Part shown: one piece after another, positions 7,214 to 13,700 of the stretch | Layout of the letters: every line of letters starts with the position of its first letter | Numbering within the stretch: position 1 is the first letter of the stretch | Assembly (NCBI GenBank): GCA_049976725.1 | Contig: JBMFHR010000016.1 | Span: 1 to 21,473 of the forward strand | DNA from: Conexivisphaera sp049976725 | GTDB lineage: Archaea > Thermoproteota > Nitrososphaeria > Conexivisphaerales > Conexivisphaeraceae | Direction of reading: 5' to 3' | DNA: 21,473 nucleotides | Made by a program: the position numbers and the translations under genes | Notes under the pieces: generated by a model | Databases searched by the model: none | What the model saw: the letters and a program-made list of their open reading frames with translations, nothing else | Told to the model about the DNA's origin: nothing

Positions 7214-8245
7214 TTAGCCACCGAGGACGTACATCGGCCTTATGCTGCTCGGCAGGTTCCCGGACCTTATCATGTACTTCACCCCGCCGTCCTTGGCGGC
7301 CACCGCCTCCCTGATCAGGCGCTCTATCTCGGAGTCGGGCGCCCCCGACCTCAGCGCGGACTTCAGGTCGAACTCCTTGGGGCTGAACATGCAGGGGACT
7401 ATCCTGCCGTCGGCGGTGAGCCGGATCCTCTCGCAGTCGTCGCAGAAGGGCGCCGTTATCGACGCTATGAAGCCCACGCCGCCGCGCGAACCCCTGAAGG
7501 CGTAGTTCATGGCAGTGCTCCCCCTCTCCCTGGGGAGGGGCTCCAGGTCGAACCTCTGCCTCAGGGACTCATACATCTCCTGCCAGGAGAACACCCTGTC
7601 AATGCTCCAGGAGCCCTTGCCGTCGAACGGCATGAACTCGATGAACCTGATGAAGATCCCCCTCTCCCGCGCGAACTCTGCCAGGTCGACTATCTCCCCG
7701 TCGTTGAGCCCCCTGATTATTGTCGAGTTGAGCTTGACCGGCTGGAATCCCGCGTCGAGCGCGGCGTCTATCCCCCTGATCACGCGGTCGAGCGCGTCCA
7801 CGCCCGTGACGGCCCTGAACTTGCCGCGGTCGAGGCTGGGCAGGCTGACCGTGACCGCCCGCAGGCCGGCATCCCGGAGGGCGCGCGCCTTCTCCTCCAG
7901 GAAGAACCCGTTGGTGGTCATGCTCAGGCTCTCGACGCCCGGCACCTGGGCTATCATGGAGACGAGCTTCTCGACGTCCTTCCTCATCAGGGGCTCCCCA
8001 CCCGTCATCTTGACCTTGCTGACCCCCATGGACGCCAGGATGCGGACCAGGCGCGTTATCTCCTCGAACCTGAGCACGGATTCGCGGTCGAACCAGGTCG
8101 GTGACACGGGCATGCAGTACGTGCACCTGAAGTTGCAGCGCTCCGTGACGGAGATCCTGACCTTCCTTATCACCCTGCCGAAGGAGTCCACGAGCGGCCG
8201 GGCTGACGTTCCTCCGGGGGACACCTCGTGCCCGCGGGCGCTCAC
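7214..8245 (-). CDS. moaA: GTP 3',8-cyclase MoaA (radical SAM)
   Basis: MoaA starts molybdopterin synthesis by radical-SAM rearrangement of GTP, acting with MoaC. Two [4Fe-4S] sites are visible: the radical-SAM triad C37, C41, C44 (CNFRCTYC) and the C-terminal substrate-side triad C268, C271, C285. TGGEPL is at 81-86, and the protein ends in the Gly-Gly tail typical of MoaA. The longest start is GTG 8245, directly after the moaC stop. A GTG at 8224 is a strong alternative: it lies 34 bases after a TAACGTTAT block at the end of moaC, the same arrangement as the moaB promoter, and would give a leaderless start and 336 residues. Neither start has a clear Shine-Dalgarno. Confidence 0.95.
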   Translation of the reverse strand: MSARGHEVSPGGTSARPLVDSFGRVIRKVRISVTERCNFRCTYCMPVSPTWFDRESVLRFEEITRLVRILASMGVSKVKMTGGEPLMRKDVEKLVSMIAQVPGVESLSMTTNGFFLEEKARALRDAGLRAVTVSLPSLDRGKFRAVTGVDALDRVIRGIDAALDAGFQPVKLNSTIIRGLNDGEIVDLAEFARERGIFIRFIEFMPFDGKGSWSIDRVFSWQEMYESLRQRFDLEPLPRERGSTAMNYAFRGSRGGVGFIASITAPFCDDCERIRLTADGRIVPCMFSPKEFDLKSALRSGAPDSEIERLIREAVAAKDGGVKYMIRSGNLPSSIRPMYVLGG

Positions 8246-8258
8246 CTAAATAACGTTA
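8246..8258 (-). promoter_or_regulatory. Candidate internal promoter for moaA at the moaC 3' end
   Basis: On the minus strand TAACGTTATTTAG covers the last codons and the stop of moaC. TAACGTTAT also occurs in the moaB promoter (8757-8765). The first T is 34 bases from the moaA GTG at 8224, against 33 in moaB. This suggests that moaA can be transcribed alone from a leaderless start. Confidence 0.5.
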
Positions 8259-8704
8259 CTCCGGGAACCGGCGGCGGGATTCTTTACCTTGCTCACGACC
8301 CTGATCTCGGAGATGCGGGTCCACGGGTAGTTCCCGCTCTCGTCCTTCTCGAGCGACTTGACCATGTCCCAGACGTTCAGGAGGGCGGCCGCCACCCCGT
8401 TCAGGGCCTCCATCTCCACGCCAGTCCTCGCCACGGCCCTCACGGTCACGGTGACCCTGATGCCGTCGGGCTCCATGGACACGTCGGCGTCGATCCCCGT
8501 CACGGGGACGCTGTGGCAGAACGGCAGGTCGTAGGGGGTCCTCTTGACGGCCTCCATCGCAACGACCCTGGATATTGTGAGGGGATCCCCCTTCCTGACC
8601 TCGCCGCGCCTTATGGCCTCCAGGGTCGTCGCCCTCAGCACGATCTTGCCGGTGGCAGTCGCCTCGCGGTAGACCTCCTCCTTGCGCGTCACGTCGACCA
8701 TCAT
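8246..8704 (-). CDS. moaC: Cyclic pyranopterin monophosphate synthase MoaC
   Basis: MoaC converts the MoaA product 3',8-cyclo-GTP into cyclic pyranopterin monophosphate. The family signature is intact in 152 residues: MVDVTRKEE at the N-terminus, KRTPYDLPFCHSVPVTG (54-70, with the catalytic-region Lys and His64), and ARTGVEMEALNGVAAALLN (92-110) leading into VWDMVKSLEK with D113 and K116. The start is the first of two adjacent ATG codons. A TATA-like box is centred about 31 bp upstream. The TAG abuts the moaA GTG, so the two form a pair with moaA second. Confidence 0.95.
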   Translation of the reverse strand: MMVDVTRKEEVYREATATGKIVLRATTLEAIRRGEVRKGDPLTISRVVAMEAVKRTPYDLPFCHSVPVTGIDADVSMEPDGIRVTVTVRAVARTGVEMEALNGVAAALLNVWDMVKSLEKDESGNYPWTRISEIRVVSKVKNPAAGSRSNVI

Positions 8705-8730
8705 TGCCGTCGTGAGGGGAGCTATCGCCG

Positions 8731-8739
8731 ATAAAAATG
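8731..8739 (-). promoter_or_regulatory. TATA box for moaC
   Basis: CATTTTTAT on the minus strand is centred about 31 bp before ATG 8704, predicting a leader of about 5 nt. It is one half of a divergent promoter pair with moaB in an 85-bp gap. Confidence 0.65.
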
Positions 8740-8756
8740 TGCCGCGCCGGCCGGGC

Positions 8757-8768
8757 TAACGTTATATC
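8757..8768 (+). promoter_or_regulatory. TATA box for moaB
   Basis: TAACGTTATATC is centred about 26-28 bp before GTG 8790, so the transcript should be leaderless. Its TAACGTTAT part recurs at the moaC/moaA junction. Confidence 0.65.
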
Positions 8769-8789
8769 CACGCGGAGCCGTGCGGCGGC

Positions 8790-9302
8790 GTGCACCACCC
8801 GACGCCTGAGGTCGAGCCCGTGTTCGCCGTGCTCGTCACGAGCGACAGCAGGTTCGAGGCCGCGCTCAGGGGTTCGAGGTACGACGACGAGAGCGGTTCC
8901 ACGGCTGCCAGGATCCTCAGGGAGGAGGGATTTGAGGTCCTGGGACCGTTGATCCTGCCCAACGACGAGCTGGTCATAGCGGGGACCGTGTCCTACATCG
9001 CGGGGAGGGAGCTCGCCAACTCGATAATAGTGATAGGGGGGACCGGCGCTTCCCCGAGGGACGTGAGCGCGGACGCGCTGGAGGAAGTGTGCGACCGCGC
9101 GCTGCCGGGCTTCGGGGAGGCCTTCAGGGCCCTCACGAGAGAGGAGGACGCCGCCAAGTCCATCCTCACGAGGTCCACCGCGGGGACCTGCGGGGGCGCC
9201 GTGGCGTTCGCGATCCCCGGCAGCCCGGCGGCCGTGGAGATGGCCGTGAAGCGCCTGATAATCCCGACGATCAGGCACCTGCTGGGCGAGCTGCGCCGCT
9301 AG
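8790..9302 (+). CDS. moaB: Molybdopterin adenylyltransferase (MoaB/Mog family)
   Basis: Activates molybdopterin by adenylylation before MoeA inserts the metal. In archaea the MoaB/Mog-type protein is thought to do this. The 170 residues include SRYDDESG (29-36), GGTGASPRD (83-91, with the conserved Asp91) and the C-terminal IPGSPAAVEMAVKRLI, all diagnostic of the MoCF fold. GTG 8790 sits at leaderless distance from the TATA box. With moeA, the MoeA/Mog-like gene, moaA and moaC it forms a compact Mo/W cofactor block. The molybdopterin synthase genes moaD and moaE are not in this window. Confidence 0.93.
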   Translation: MHHPTPEVEPVFAVLVTSDSRFEAALRGSRYDDESGSTAARILREEGFEVLGPLILPNDELVIAGTVSYIAGRELANSIIVIGGTGASPRDVSADALEEVCDRALPGFGEAFRALTREEDAAKSILTRSTAGTCGGAVAFAIPGSPAAVEMAVKRLIIPTIRHLLGELRR

Positions 9303-9967
9303 GGAGGGCGCACGCTGTAGGGGAAGCGCCCGTCCCTGTACGCCTCGTCCCAAAACATGTACTCGTAGATCGCGGACATCCTGTACGCGGCCCTCATGGC
9401 GGCGAGCGTCCTGCCGTCCGCCTCCAGCGAGTCCACGGCCCCTATGAGCCTGAGGACCTCGTCGCTGTACTCGCGCCCGGAGTACTGCTCTATCCACCTG
9501 CGGTAAACGGGGTTCGGCGAGGGTGGGCTGCGCGCCGCCAGGGTCCTTCCGACCTCCAGGTATATCCAGGAGCAGGGAAGGAGCGCCGCCAGGGCCTCCT
9601 CGAATGACCCGGTGCACGCGAGGGAGGACAGGTAGCTCGAGTACGCGACCGTGGTGGGCGAGGGCTCCGCGTCCTCCGCGCTGATGCCGGCGTCGGCCAG
9701 CACCTCCTCGTGGAACCTCATCTCCACGGAGCTGATCTCCGCCGCCATCGAAGCCAGGAGCTCCGCGTCCTCCGCCCTGCGCGCCCTGGCGGCGGTCGCG
9801 GCGAGCGCCGACCTGTACCTGCGGAGATACAGGTAATCCTGGACCAGGAAGCGCGTGAAGGCGTCCATCCCCAGGCTGCCGTCGGAGAGCCCGACGATGA
9901 ACGGGTGCGCGAGTATGCCGGAGTAGACGTCCTCGGCGGAGCGCCACAGGAGCTCGGAGTTCCTCAC
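9299..9967 (-). CDS. tenA: Aminopyrimidine aminohydrolase / thiaminase II (TenA)
   Basis: TenA hydrolyses aminomethyl-aminopyrimidine breakdown products of thiamine (and thiamine itself) to recover HMP for thiamine synthesis. The active-site set matches Bacillus TenA as I recall it: D44 and Y47 (VQDYLYLRRY), the nucleophile C132 and Y136 (LLPCSWIYLEVG), Y162 (EQYSGREY) and E208 (FWDEAY). The 222 residues are normal length. The start is GTG 9967, which overlaps the methyltransferase stop (GTGA). The frame is open upstream of this, but those residues are antisense shadow of the methyltransferase. The 3' stop shares a CTAG with moaB. Confidence 0.93.
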   Translation of the reverse strand: MRNSELLWRSAEDVYSGILAHPFIVGLSDGSLGMDAFTRFLVQDYLYLRRYRSALAATAARARRAEDAELLASMAAEISSVEMRFHEEVLADAGISAEDAEPSPTTVAYSSYLSSLACTGSFEEALAALLPCSWIYLEVGRTLAARSPPSPNPVYRRWIEQYSGREYSDEVLRLIGAVDSLEADGRTLAAMRAAYRMSAIYEYMFWDEAYRDGRFPYSVRPP

Positions 9968-10662
9968 GGCCTCACGCCCCTCACGGCGACGTAGTCCCCG
10001 CGGTCGTGCCCCGGCGCCGGATCCTCGGGGGAATCGTCCGAATACTTGGGGTGCCTCGTCAGCGTCTGGGCGAACTCCAGGTCCGTGAACCCGGCCCCCA
10101 GGAGCAGGGAGCCCAGCTCCTCCGAGGTGCGCCACCTGGCGGCGCGCACCATCTCTATCGGGTATGGACGCCTCGGCGAGACGCCCCTCAGGGCGTCCCA
10201 ACCTACGATCGACGCGAGCCTGTACAGCAGGCCGTAGGAGCCCTCGGCCGAGACGTCGGCGACCACTATCCAACCGCCCGGCCTCAGGACGCGCCTGGCC
10301 TCCGCCAGCGCCGCCGATGGATCCGACACGTAGTCCAGGACTCCGTTCATCAGAACTGTGTCGAACTCGGAGCTCCCGAAGGGCAGGGCCTCGGCGCGGC
10401 CCCTGACGACCCTGAGCCCCCTGGTTGCGGCGATCCTGCCCATCTCGGACGGCTCGACGCACTCGTCCACGCGTATCCCGAACCTCTCCCTCAGCAGGAG
10501 CTCGAAGAGCCCGCTGCCGCAGCCCACGCTCAGCGCCCTCCCCGGGTCCCTCCTCCCCAGGAAGTAGGCCAGCAGCCTGAGCTCCGACTCGAGGACGTTC
10601 GGGTTCGACGTGAACCACTCGTCGTACGACCCGGGAGACGCGTCGAAGGGACTGAATGACAC
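9964..10662 (-). CDS. Class I SAM-dependent methyltransferase, substrate unknown
   Basis: A Methyltransf_11-type protein of 232 residues. Motif I is ALSVGCGSGLFE (43-53), an acidic residue follows in ECVEPSEM, and then come GRAEALPFGSSEFDTVLMNG and VLRPGGWIVVADVS, the usual Rossmann-fold order (methyltransferase motifs II-IV). The C-terminal third, including WRTSEELGSLLLGAGF, is ordinary for small-molecule methylases. GTG 10662 lies about 28 bp from a TATA box. The 4-nt overlap with tenA makes a two-gene unit, so the substrate may relate to thiamine or pyrimidine salvage. That is inference from position only. Confidence 0.85.
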   Translation of the reverse strand: MSFSPFDASPGSYDEWFTSNPNVLESELRLLAYFLGRRDPGRALSVGCGSGLFELLLRERFGIRVDECVEPSEMGRIAATRGLRVVRGRAEALPFGSSEFDTVLMNGVLDYVSDPSAALAEARRVLRPGGWIVVADVSAEGSYGLLYRLASIVGWDALRGVSPRRPYPIEMVRAARWRTSEELGSLLLGAGFTDLEFAQTLTRHPKYSDDSPEDPAPGHDRGDYVAVRGVRP

Positions 10663-10683
10663 GCGCCATCCCTTGTCAAGTCA

Positions 10684-10695
10684 CTTATAAAAATA
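10684..10695 (-). promoter_or_regulatory. TATA box for the methyltransferase-tenA unit
   Basis: TATTTTTATAAG on the minus strand is centred about 28 bp before GTG 10662, implying a leaderless or nearly leaderless transcript. It is the strongest TATA-like block in the window. Confidence 0.65.
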
Positions 10696-10724
10696 CACGA
10701 ACCGAGTTATAGGGACGCTCCGGC

Positions 10725-10739
10725 TCCGGTAATCCCGGA
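10725..10739. repeat. Inverted repeat next to the MBL-gene TATA box
   Basis: TCCGG-TAATC-CCGGA, two perfect 5-bp arms around a 5-bp centre, ends two bases before the ACAATAAAT box. The position over the BRE/upstream face of the promoter fits an operator, but 5-bp G/C-rich arms can arise by chance. Confidence 0.35.
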
Positions 10740-10740
10740 A

Positions 10741-10749
10741 ACAATAAAT
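10741..10749 (+). promoter_or_regulatory. TATA box for the MBL-fold operon
   Basis: ACAATAAAT is centred about 27 bp before GTG 10772, a leaderless arrangement. It shares a 109-bp gap with the divergent methyltransferase promoter. Confidence 0.6.
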
Positions 10750-10771
10750 CGGCGGGCGCTCCCGCGGCCAC

Positions 10772-11608
10772 GTGCGCCCCAGGATCACGGTCCTCGTGGA
10801 TAACTTCGTGCCGAGGCCCGGCAGGATTCTGGGCGAGTACGGGCTCTCCCTACTCGTGGAGGTCGGCGATCTCAGGATACTGTACGACGCCGGCGCGACC
10901 GGCGAGGCACTGGTCAGGAACGCGGAGGAGCTGGGCGTGGACCTGAAGCGCCTGGACTACTTGGTGCTGAGCCACAGGCACTCGGACCACACGGGCGGGG
11001 TCCTCAGGCTGCTCGAGGCCAGGGGTGGCGGTACATTGCCGCTCGTGGCGCACCCAAAGCTGTTCGAGCCGGCGCTGGTCATGGACGGGGGCAGGTGGCG
11101 CGACATAGGGGCGCCCTTCAGCGAGCACGACCTTAGGCTGAGGGGCGCCAGGCCAATCCTGCTGAGGGAGCCGCTGAGGCTCGGCGACGGCGTCTGGTTC
11201 TCCGGCGAGGTGCCGCGCGACAGGGGGCCGAGCCACGCGGATGGGATGTTCTCGCCCAGGGGCGGGAGGATGGAGCCGGATCCGATGGAGGACGACGCCG
11301 CGATCTACGTCGACGTGGGCGACGGCTTCCTGGCGGTGACCGGGTGCGGCCACTCGGGCGTGGAGAACATCGTGGAGCTCGGCGCGCGCCTGACGGGGAA
11401 GCGGCCGGTGGCGCTGGTGGGCGGGCTCCACCTGATGCGCTCGAGCGATTCCAGGATAGAGGAGGTCGCGGGCTACCTGGGATCCAGGTCCCTGCGCTCG
11501 ATGGTTCCGCTCCACTGCACGGGCCCGAGGGCGCACTGGAAGCTCAGCTCGGCCCTCGGGGGCGCCTACCGCCTGTCCGGGGCCGGCGACGTGATCGAGC
11601 TCGGGTGA
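10772..11608 (+). CDS. MBL-fold metal-dependent hydrolase, COG1237 type
   Basis: A 278-residue metallo-beta-lactamase-fold protein. Metal ligands are in SHRHSDHTGG (HxHxDH at 68-73), TGCGHSG (about 190-196) and VPLHCTG near residue 250, the pattern of COG1237. Members are often named after 7,8-dihydropterin-6-methyl-4-(beta-D-ribofuranosyl)aminobenzene-5'-phosphate synthase from a methanogen (methanopterin pathway), but most members are untested. Here only the family is safe. The GTG start is at leaderless distance from the TATA box. The next gene follows after 29 nt. Confidence 0.85.
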   Translation: MRPRITVLVDNFVPRPGRILGEYGLSLLVEVGDLRILYDAGATGEALVRNAEELGVDLKRLDYLVLSHRHSDHTGGVLRLLEARGGGTLPLVAHPKLFEPALVMDGGRWRDIGAPFSEHDLRLRGARPILLREPLRLGDGVWFSGEVPRDRGPSHADGMFSPRGGRMEPDPMEDDAAIYVDVGDGFLAVTGCGHSGVENIVELGARLTGKRPVALVGGLHLMRSSDSRIEEVAGYLGSRSLRSMVPLHCTGPRAHWKLSSALGGAYRLSGAGDVIELG

Positions 11609-11637
11609 GGGGGAGGAGGGACACGGCGGAGGGGCGC

Positions 11638-12561
11638 GTGAGGGCCGGTCCGTTCGAGGTATCGGTGCTGGCCGCGGACAGCATGGGAGTCCGCAGCATG
11701 GCGACGGTGGTGGACGCCTGCGGCACGCTGATAGGGCTCGACCTGGGGGCCTCGATAGCTCCCAAGCGCTACGGGCTGCCGCCGCACCGGGAGGAGCTGG
11801 CGGCGCTCTCCAGGGCCAGGAGGGCCATCAGGGAGGCCATCTCGGGCGCGGACGCCGTCGTGATAACGCACTACCACTACGACCACTACGTGAGGGATGA
11901 GCCGGGCCTCTACCGTGGGAAGAGGCTGTTCGTCAAGAACCCCTCGAGCGACGTGAACAGGAGCCAGAGGTGGAGGGCGAGGGCTTTCCTCGACGACATG
12001 GGCGTCTCGAGGTCCGCGGAGGTCCACTACGCCGACGGCGGGTCGTTCGACCTTGGGGGCCCCAGGCTCGAGTTCTCGAGGGCTGTGTGGCACGGCGAGC
12101 GCGGGACGCCCGTGGGCAAGGTGATCATGGTCAGGATATCGTGCAGCGGCGAGTCGGTGCTCTTCGCGAGCGACGTCCAGGGGCCCGTGGACCCGGATGC
12201 CGTGGGCGCGCTCGAGGCGTGGGGAGGGGCCAGGCTGCTCGAGATAAGTGGTCCCCCCACGTACTTCGCGGGGCTCAAGGTGCCGACAGACGCCGTGGAG
12301 GCGGGGCTGGCGGGCCTTATGCGGCTGATAGAATCGGGAGTCGCCGAGGTTGTGATAGTGGACCATCACCTGCTGAGGGACGCCCGCTACAGGGAGGCTA
12401 TCTCGGCGCACGAGGCGGAGGCTTCCAGGAGGGGGATAAGGCTCGTCACCGCGGCCGAGTTCATGAACCGCAGGGTGGAGCAGCTGGAGGCGATGAGGAG
12501 GCGGCTATGGTCGGAGGAGCGGACTAGGAGCTCAGGCAGCGCTGCTCAACGGACCGCCTGA
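11638..12561 (+). CDS. UPF0282 family metallo-hydrolase
   Basis: Matches the archaeal UPF0282/COG2248 family by its opening LAADSMGVRSMAT (11-23), APKRYGLPPHREEL (41-54), the metal motif THYHYDHY (77-84), SQRWRARAF and VDHHLLRD near residue 241. The family has the MBL fold; its biochemical role is unknown to me. I start at GTG 11638 (307 residues), with GGAGGGG a few bases upstream. GTG 11605 overlaps the previous stop as GTGA and would add 11 Arg-rich residues. The 3' end overlaps the convergent thioredoxin gene by 38 nt. It sits second in a unit with the COG1237 hydrolase. Confidence 0.88.
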   Translation: MRAGPFEVSVLAADSMGVRSMATVVDACGTLIGLDLGASIAPKRYGLPPHREELAALSRARRAIREAISGADAVVITHYHYDHYVRDEPGLYRGKRLFVKNPSSDVNRSQRWRARAFLDDMGVSRSAEVHYADGGSFDLGGPRLEFSRAVWHGERGTPVGKVIMVRISCSGESVLFASDVQGPVDPDAVGALEAWGGARLLEISGPPTYFAGLKVPTDAVEAGLAGLMRLIESGVAEVVIVDHHLLRDARYREAISAHEAEASRRGIRLVTAAEFMNRRVEQLEAMRRRLWSEERTRSSGSAAQRTA

Positions 12562-12958
12562 GCACCGGCTCCGACATGGCGCCTATCAGCCTGTCCACTT
12601 CCTTGCCGTCCTCGAAGAATATGAGCGTCGGTATCCCCATGATGTCGTACCTGTAGGCTATGTCTGGGTTATCGTCCACGTTGACCCTCGCGAAGACCAC
12701 GCTGCCGGCGAACCTCTTGGCGAGCCGCCTGACGGCCGGCTCTATGAGCCTGCAGGGATAGCACCATTCGGCCCAGAAGTCGACCACGACGCAGCGATGT
12801 GTGGAGATGAACTCGTCGAAGTTCTCCACGGTGAGCTCAACGGGTTCCTCGAAGACCTCATTCTGCCGAGGGGCGCTCGCGGCGCCCGAGGACACCAACC
12901 TTTTCAGTATCCTCTCCTTGACCTGTTCCTCGAACTCGGCATCGTCCGGCGAACTCAT
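12524..12958 (-). CDS. Thioredoxin-family protein with CYPC active site
   Basis: A 144-residue thioredoxin fold. The redox motif is WCYPC (65-69) instead of the usual WCGPC, and the cis-proline loop is GIPTLIFF (108-115). The first 40 residues, acidic and polar, precede the fold as an unusual extension and do not look like a signal peptide, so the protein is probably cytosolic. ATG 12958 overlaps the stop of the upstream membrane-protein gene (ATGA), making it the last gene of the ctaB operon. This suggests a thiol-redox job linked to that membrane protein or to heme/cytochrome assembly (inference). Confidence 0.9.
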   Translation of the reverse strand: MSSPDDAEFEEQVKERILKRLVSSGAASAPRQNEVFEEPVELTVENFDEFISTHRCVVVDFWAEWCYPCRLIEPAVRRLAKRFAGSVVFARVNVDDNPDIAYRYDIMGIPTLIFFEDGKEVDRLIGAMSEPVLRRSVEQRCLSS

Positions 12959-13692
12959 TGCGAGCCGGGGTCCCTGCGGCCCGATAAACCCCTTTCGGAG
13001 GAACCGGTGGGGGCCAGGAGCCCTGAGGCCAACAGGTATGCGGAGCCCGCGAGGAGGGCCGAGCAGGCGGAGGCCGGCAGCATCGGTGACGCGAGGGCGA
13101 CTGCCGCGAGCGCCGCCACGCCCGAGGACGCCAGCGGCCTGTCGGTGTGCAGCGGGCAGGACGATAGCCCGCGGCTGAAGTAGACGGCCAGGGCGGACGA
13201 GGACGCCATGGAAAAAGGCGCCGAGATTAACGGGTGTCCCGCGTAGCCGACAAGCGCCGCGATCGCGTAGCCGACCGGGAGTAGTGCGCCGTGGAGCCTG
13301 CGGATGCCGCCCCCGGCGGCCAGGTATCCGGCGGCGGCCAGCGCCGGGAGCCAGGGATAACCAGGGGAGAACGCCACTGATGCCGCGAGGGCGATCGCCC
13401 CCCTGCGCCCTCCCCCGGAGAGGACGAGCGCCACTGATGCCGCCGCGGAGAGAGCGAAGAGCTGCGGGGGAAGCAGCGGGGAGAGCGCCGTGAGGAGGGC
13501 GATCAGCGAGAGCAGCGCGTATTCGGCGGCGCCGGCGCCGACCGAGGTCGCGGCCGCGTACACCGCGAGCATCCCGGAGGCGGCGAAGGCCGGTCCCGGA
13601 TCCGGATTGGGGTAGTAGGAGAGCGTGGCCAGCACCGCCGAGGCGACCACGGAGGCGATTGCCAGCAGCTCCCCGTATGACGGGCGGCTCAT
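12955..13692 (-). CDS. Unrecognised multi-pass membrane protein in the ctaB operon
   Basis: I do not recognise this 245-residue protein. It is Ala/Leu/Val-rich with roughly seven to nine hydrophobic segments (about 8-26, 35-50, 53-75, 77-93, 98-125, 135-150, 160-173, 190-228) and a polar Arg-rich tail from about 230. The one distinctive polar stretch is SSCPLHTDRPLASSG (177-191), with a Cys, a His and charged residues between two membrane segments. Other membrane-proximal histidines are H134 and H153. It starts 8 nt after ctaB; the gap contains GTGATC, a fair anti-16S match but close to the ATG. The 4-nt overlap with the thioredoxin suggests joint function, possibly in heme or oxidase maturation. 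Confidence 0.8.
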   Translation of the reverse strand: MSRPSYGELLAIASVVASAVLATLSYYPNPDPGPAFAASGMLAVYAAATSVGAGAAEYALLSLIALLTALSPLLPPQLFALSAAASVALVLSGGGRRGAIALAASVAFSPGYPWLPALAAAGYLAAGGGIRRLHGALLPVGYAIAALVGYAGHPLISAPFSMASSSALAVYFSRGLSSCPLHTDRPLASSGVAALAAVALASPMLPASACSALLAGSAYLLASGLLAPTGSSERGLSGRRDPGSQ

Positions 13693-13700
13693 GCGATCAC

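Noticed and set aside
8256..9947. 563-residue open frame on the minus strand across moaC, moaB and tenA
   Set aside because: It crosses several well-supported genes on both strands, is dominated by Arg/Gly/Pro/Ala, and shows no motif. Long spurious frames are expected at this G+C content.
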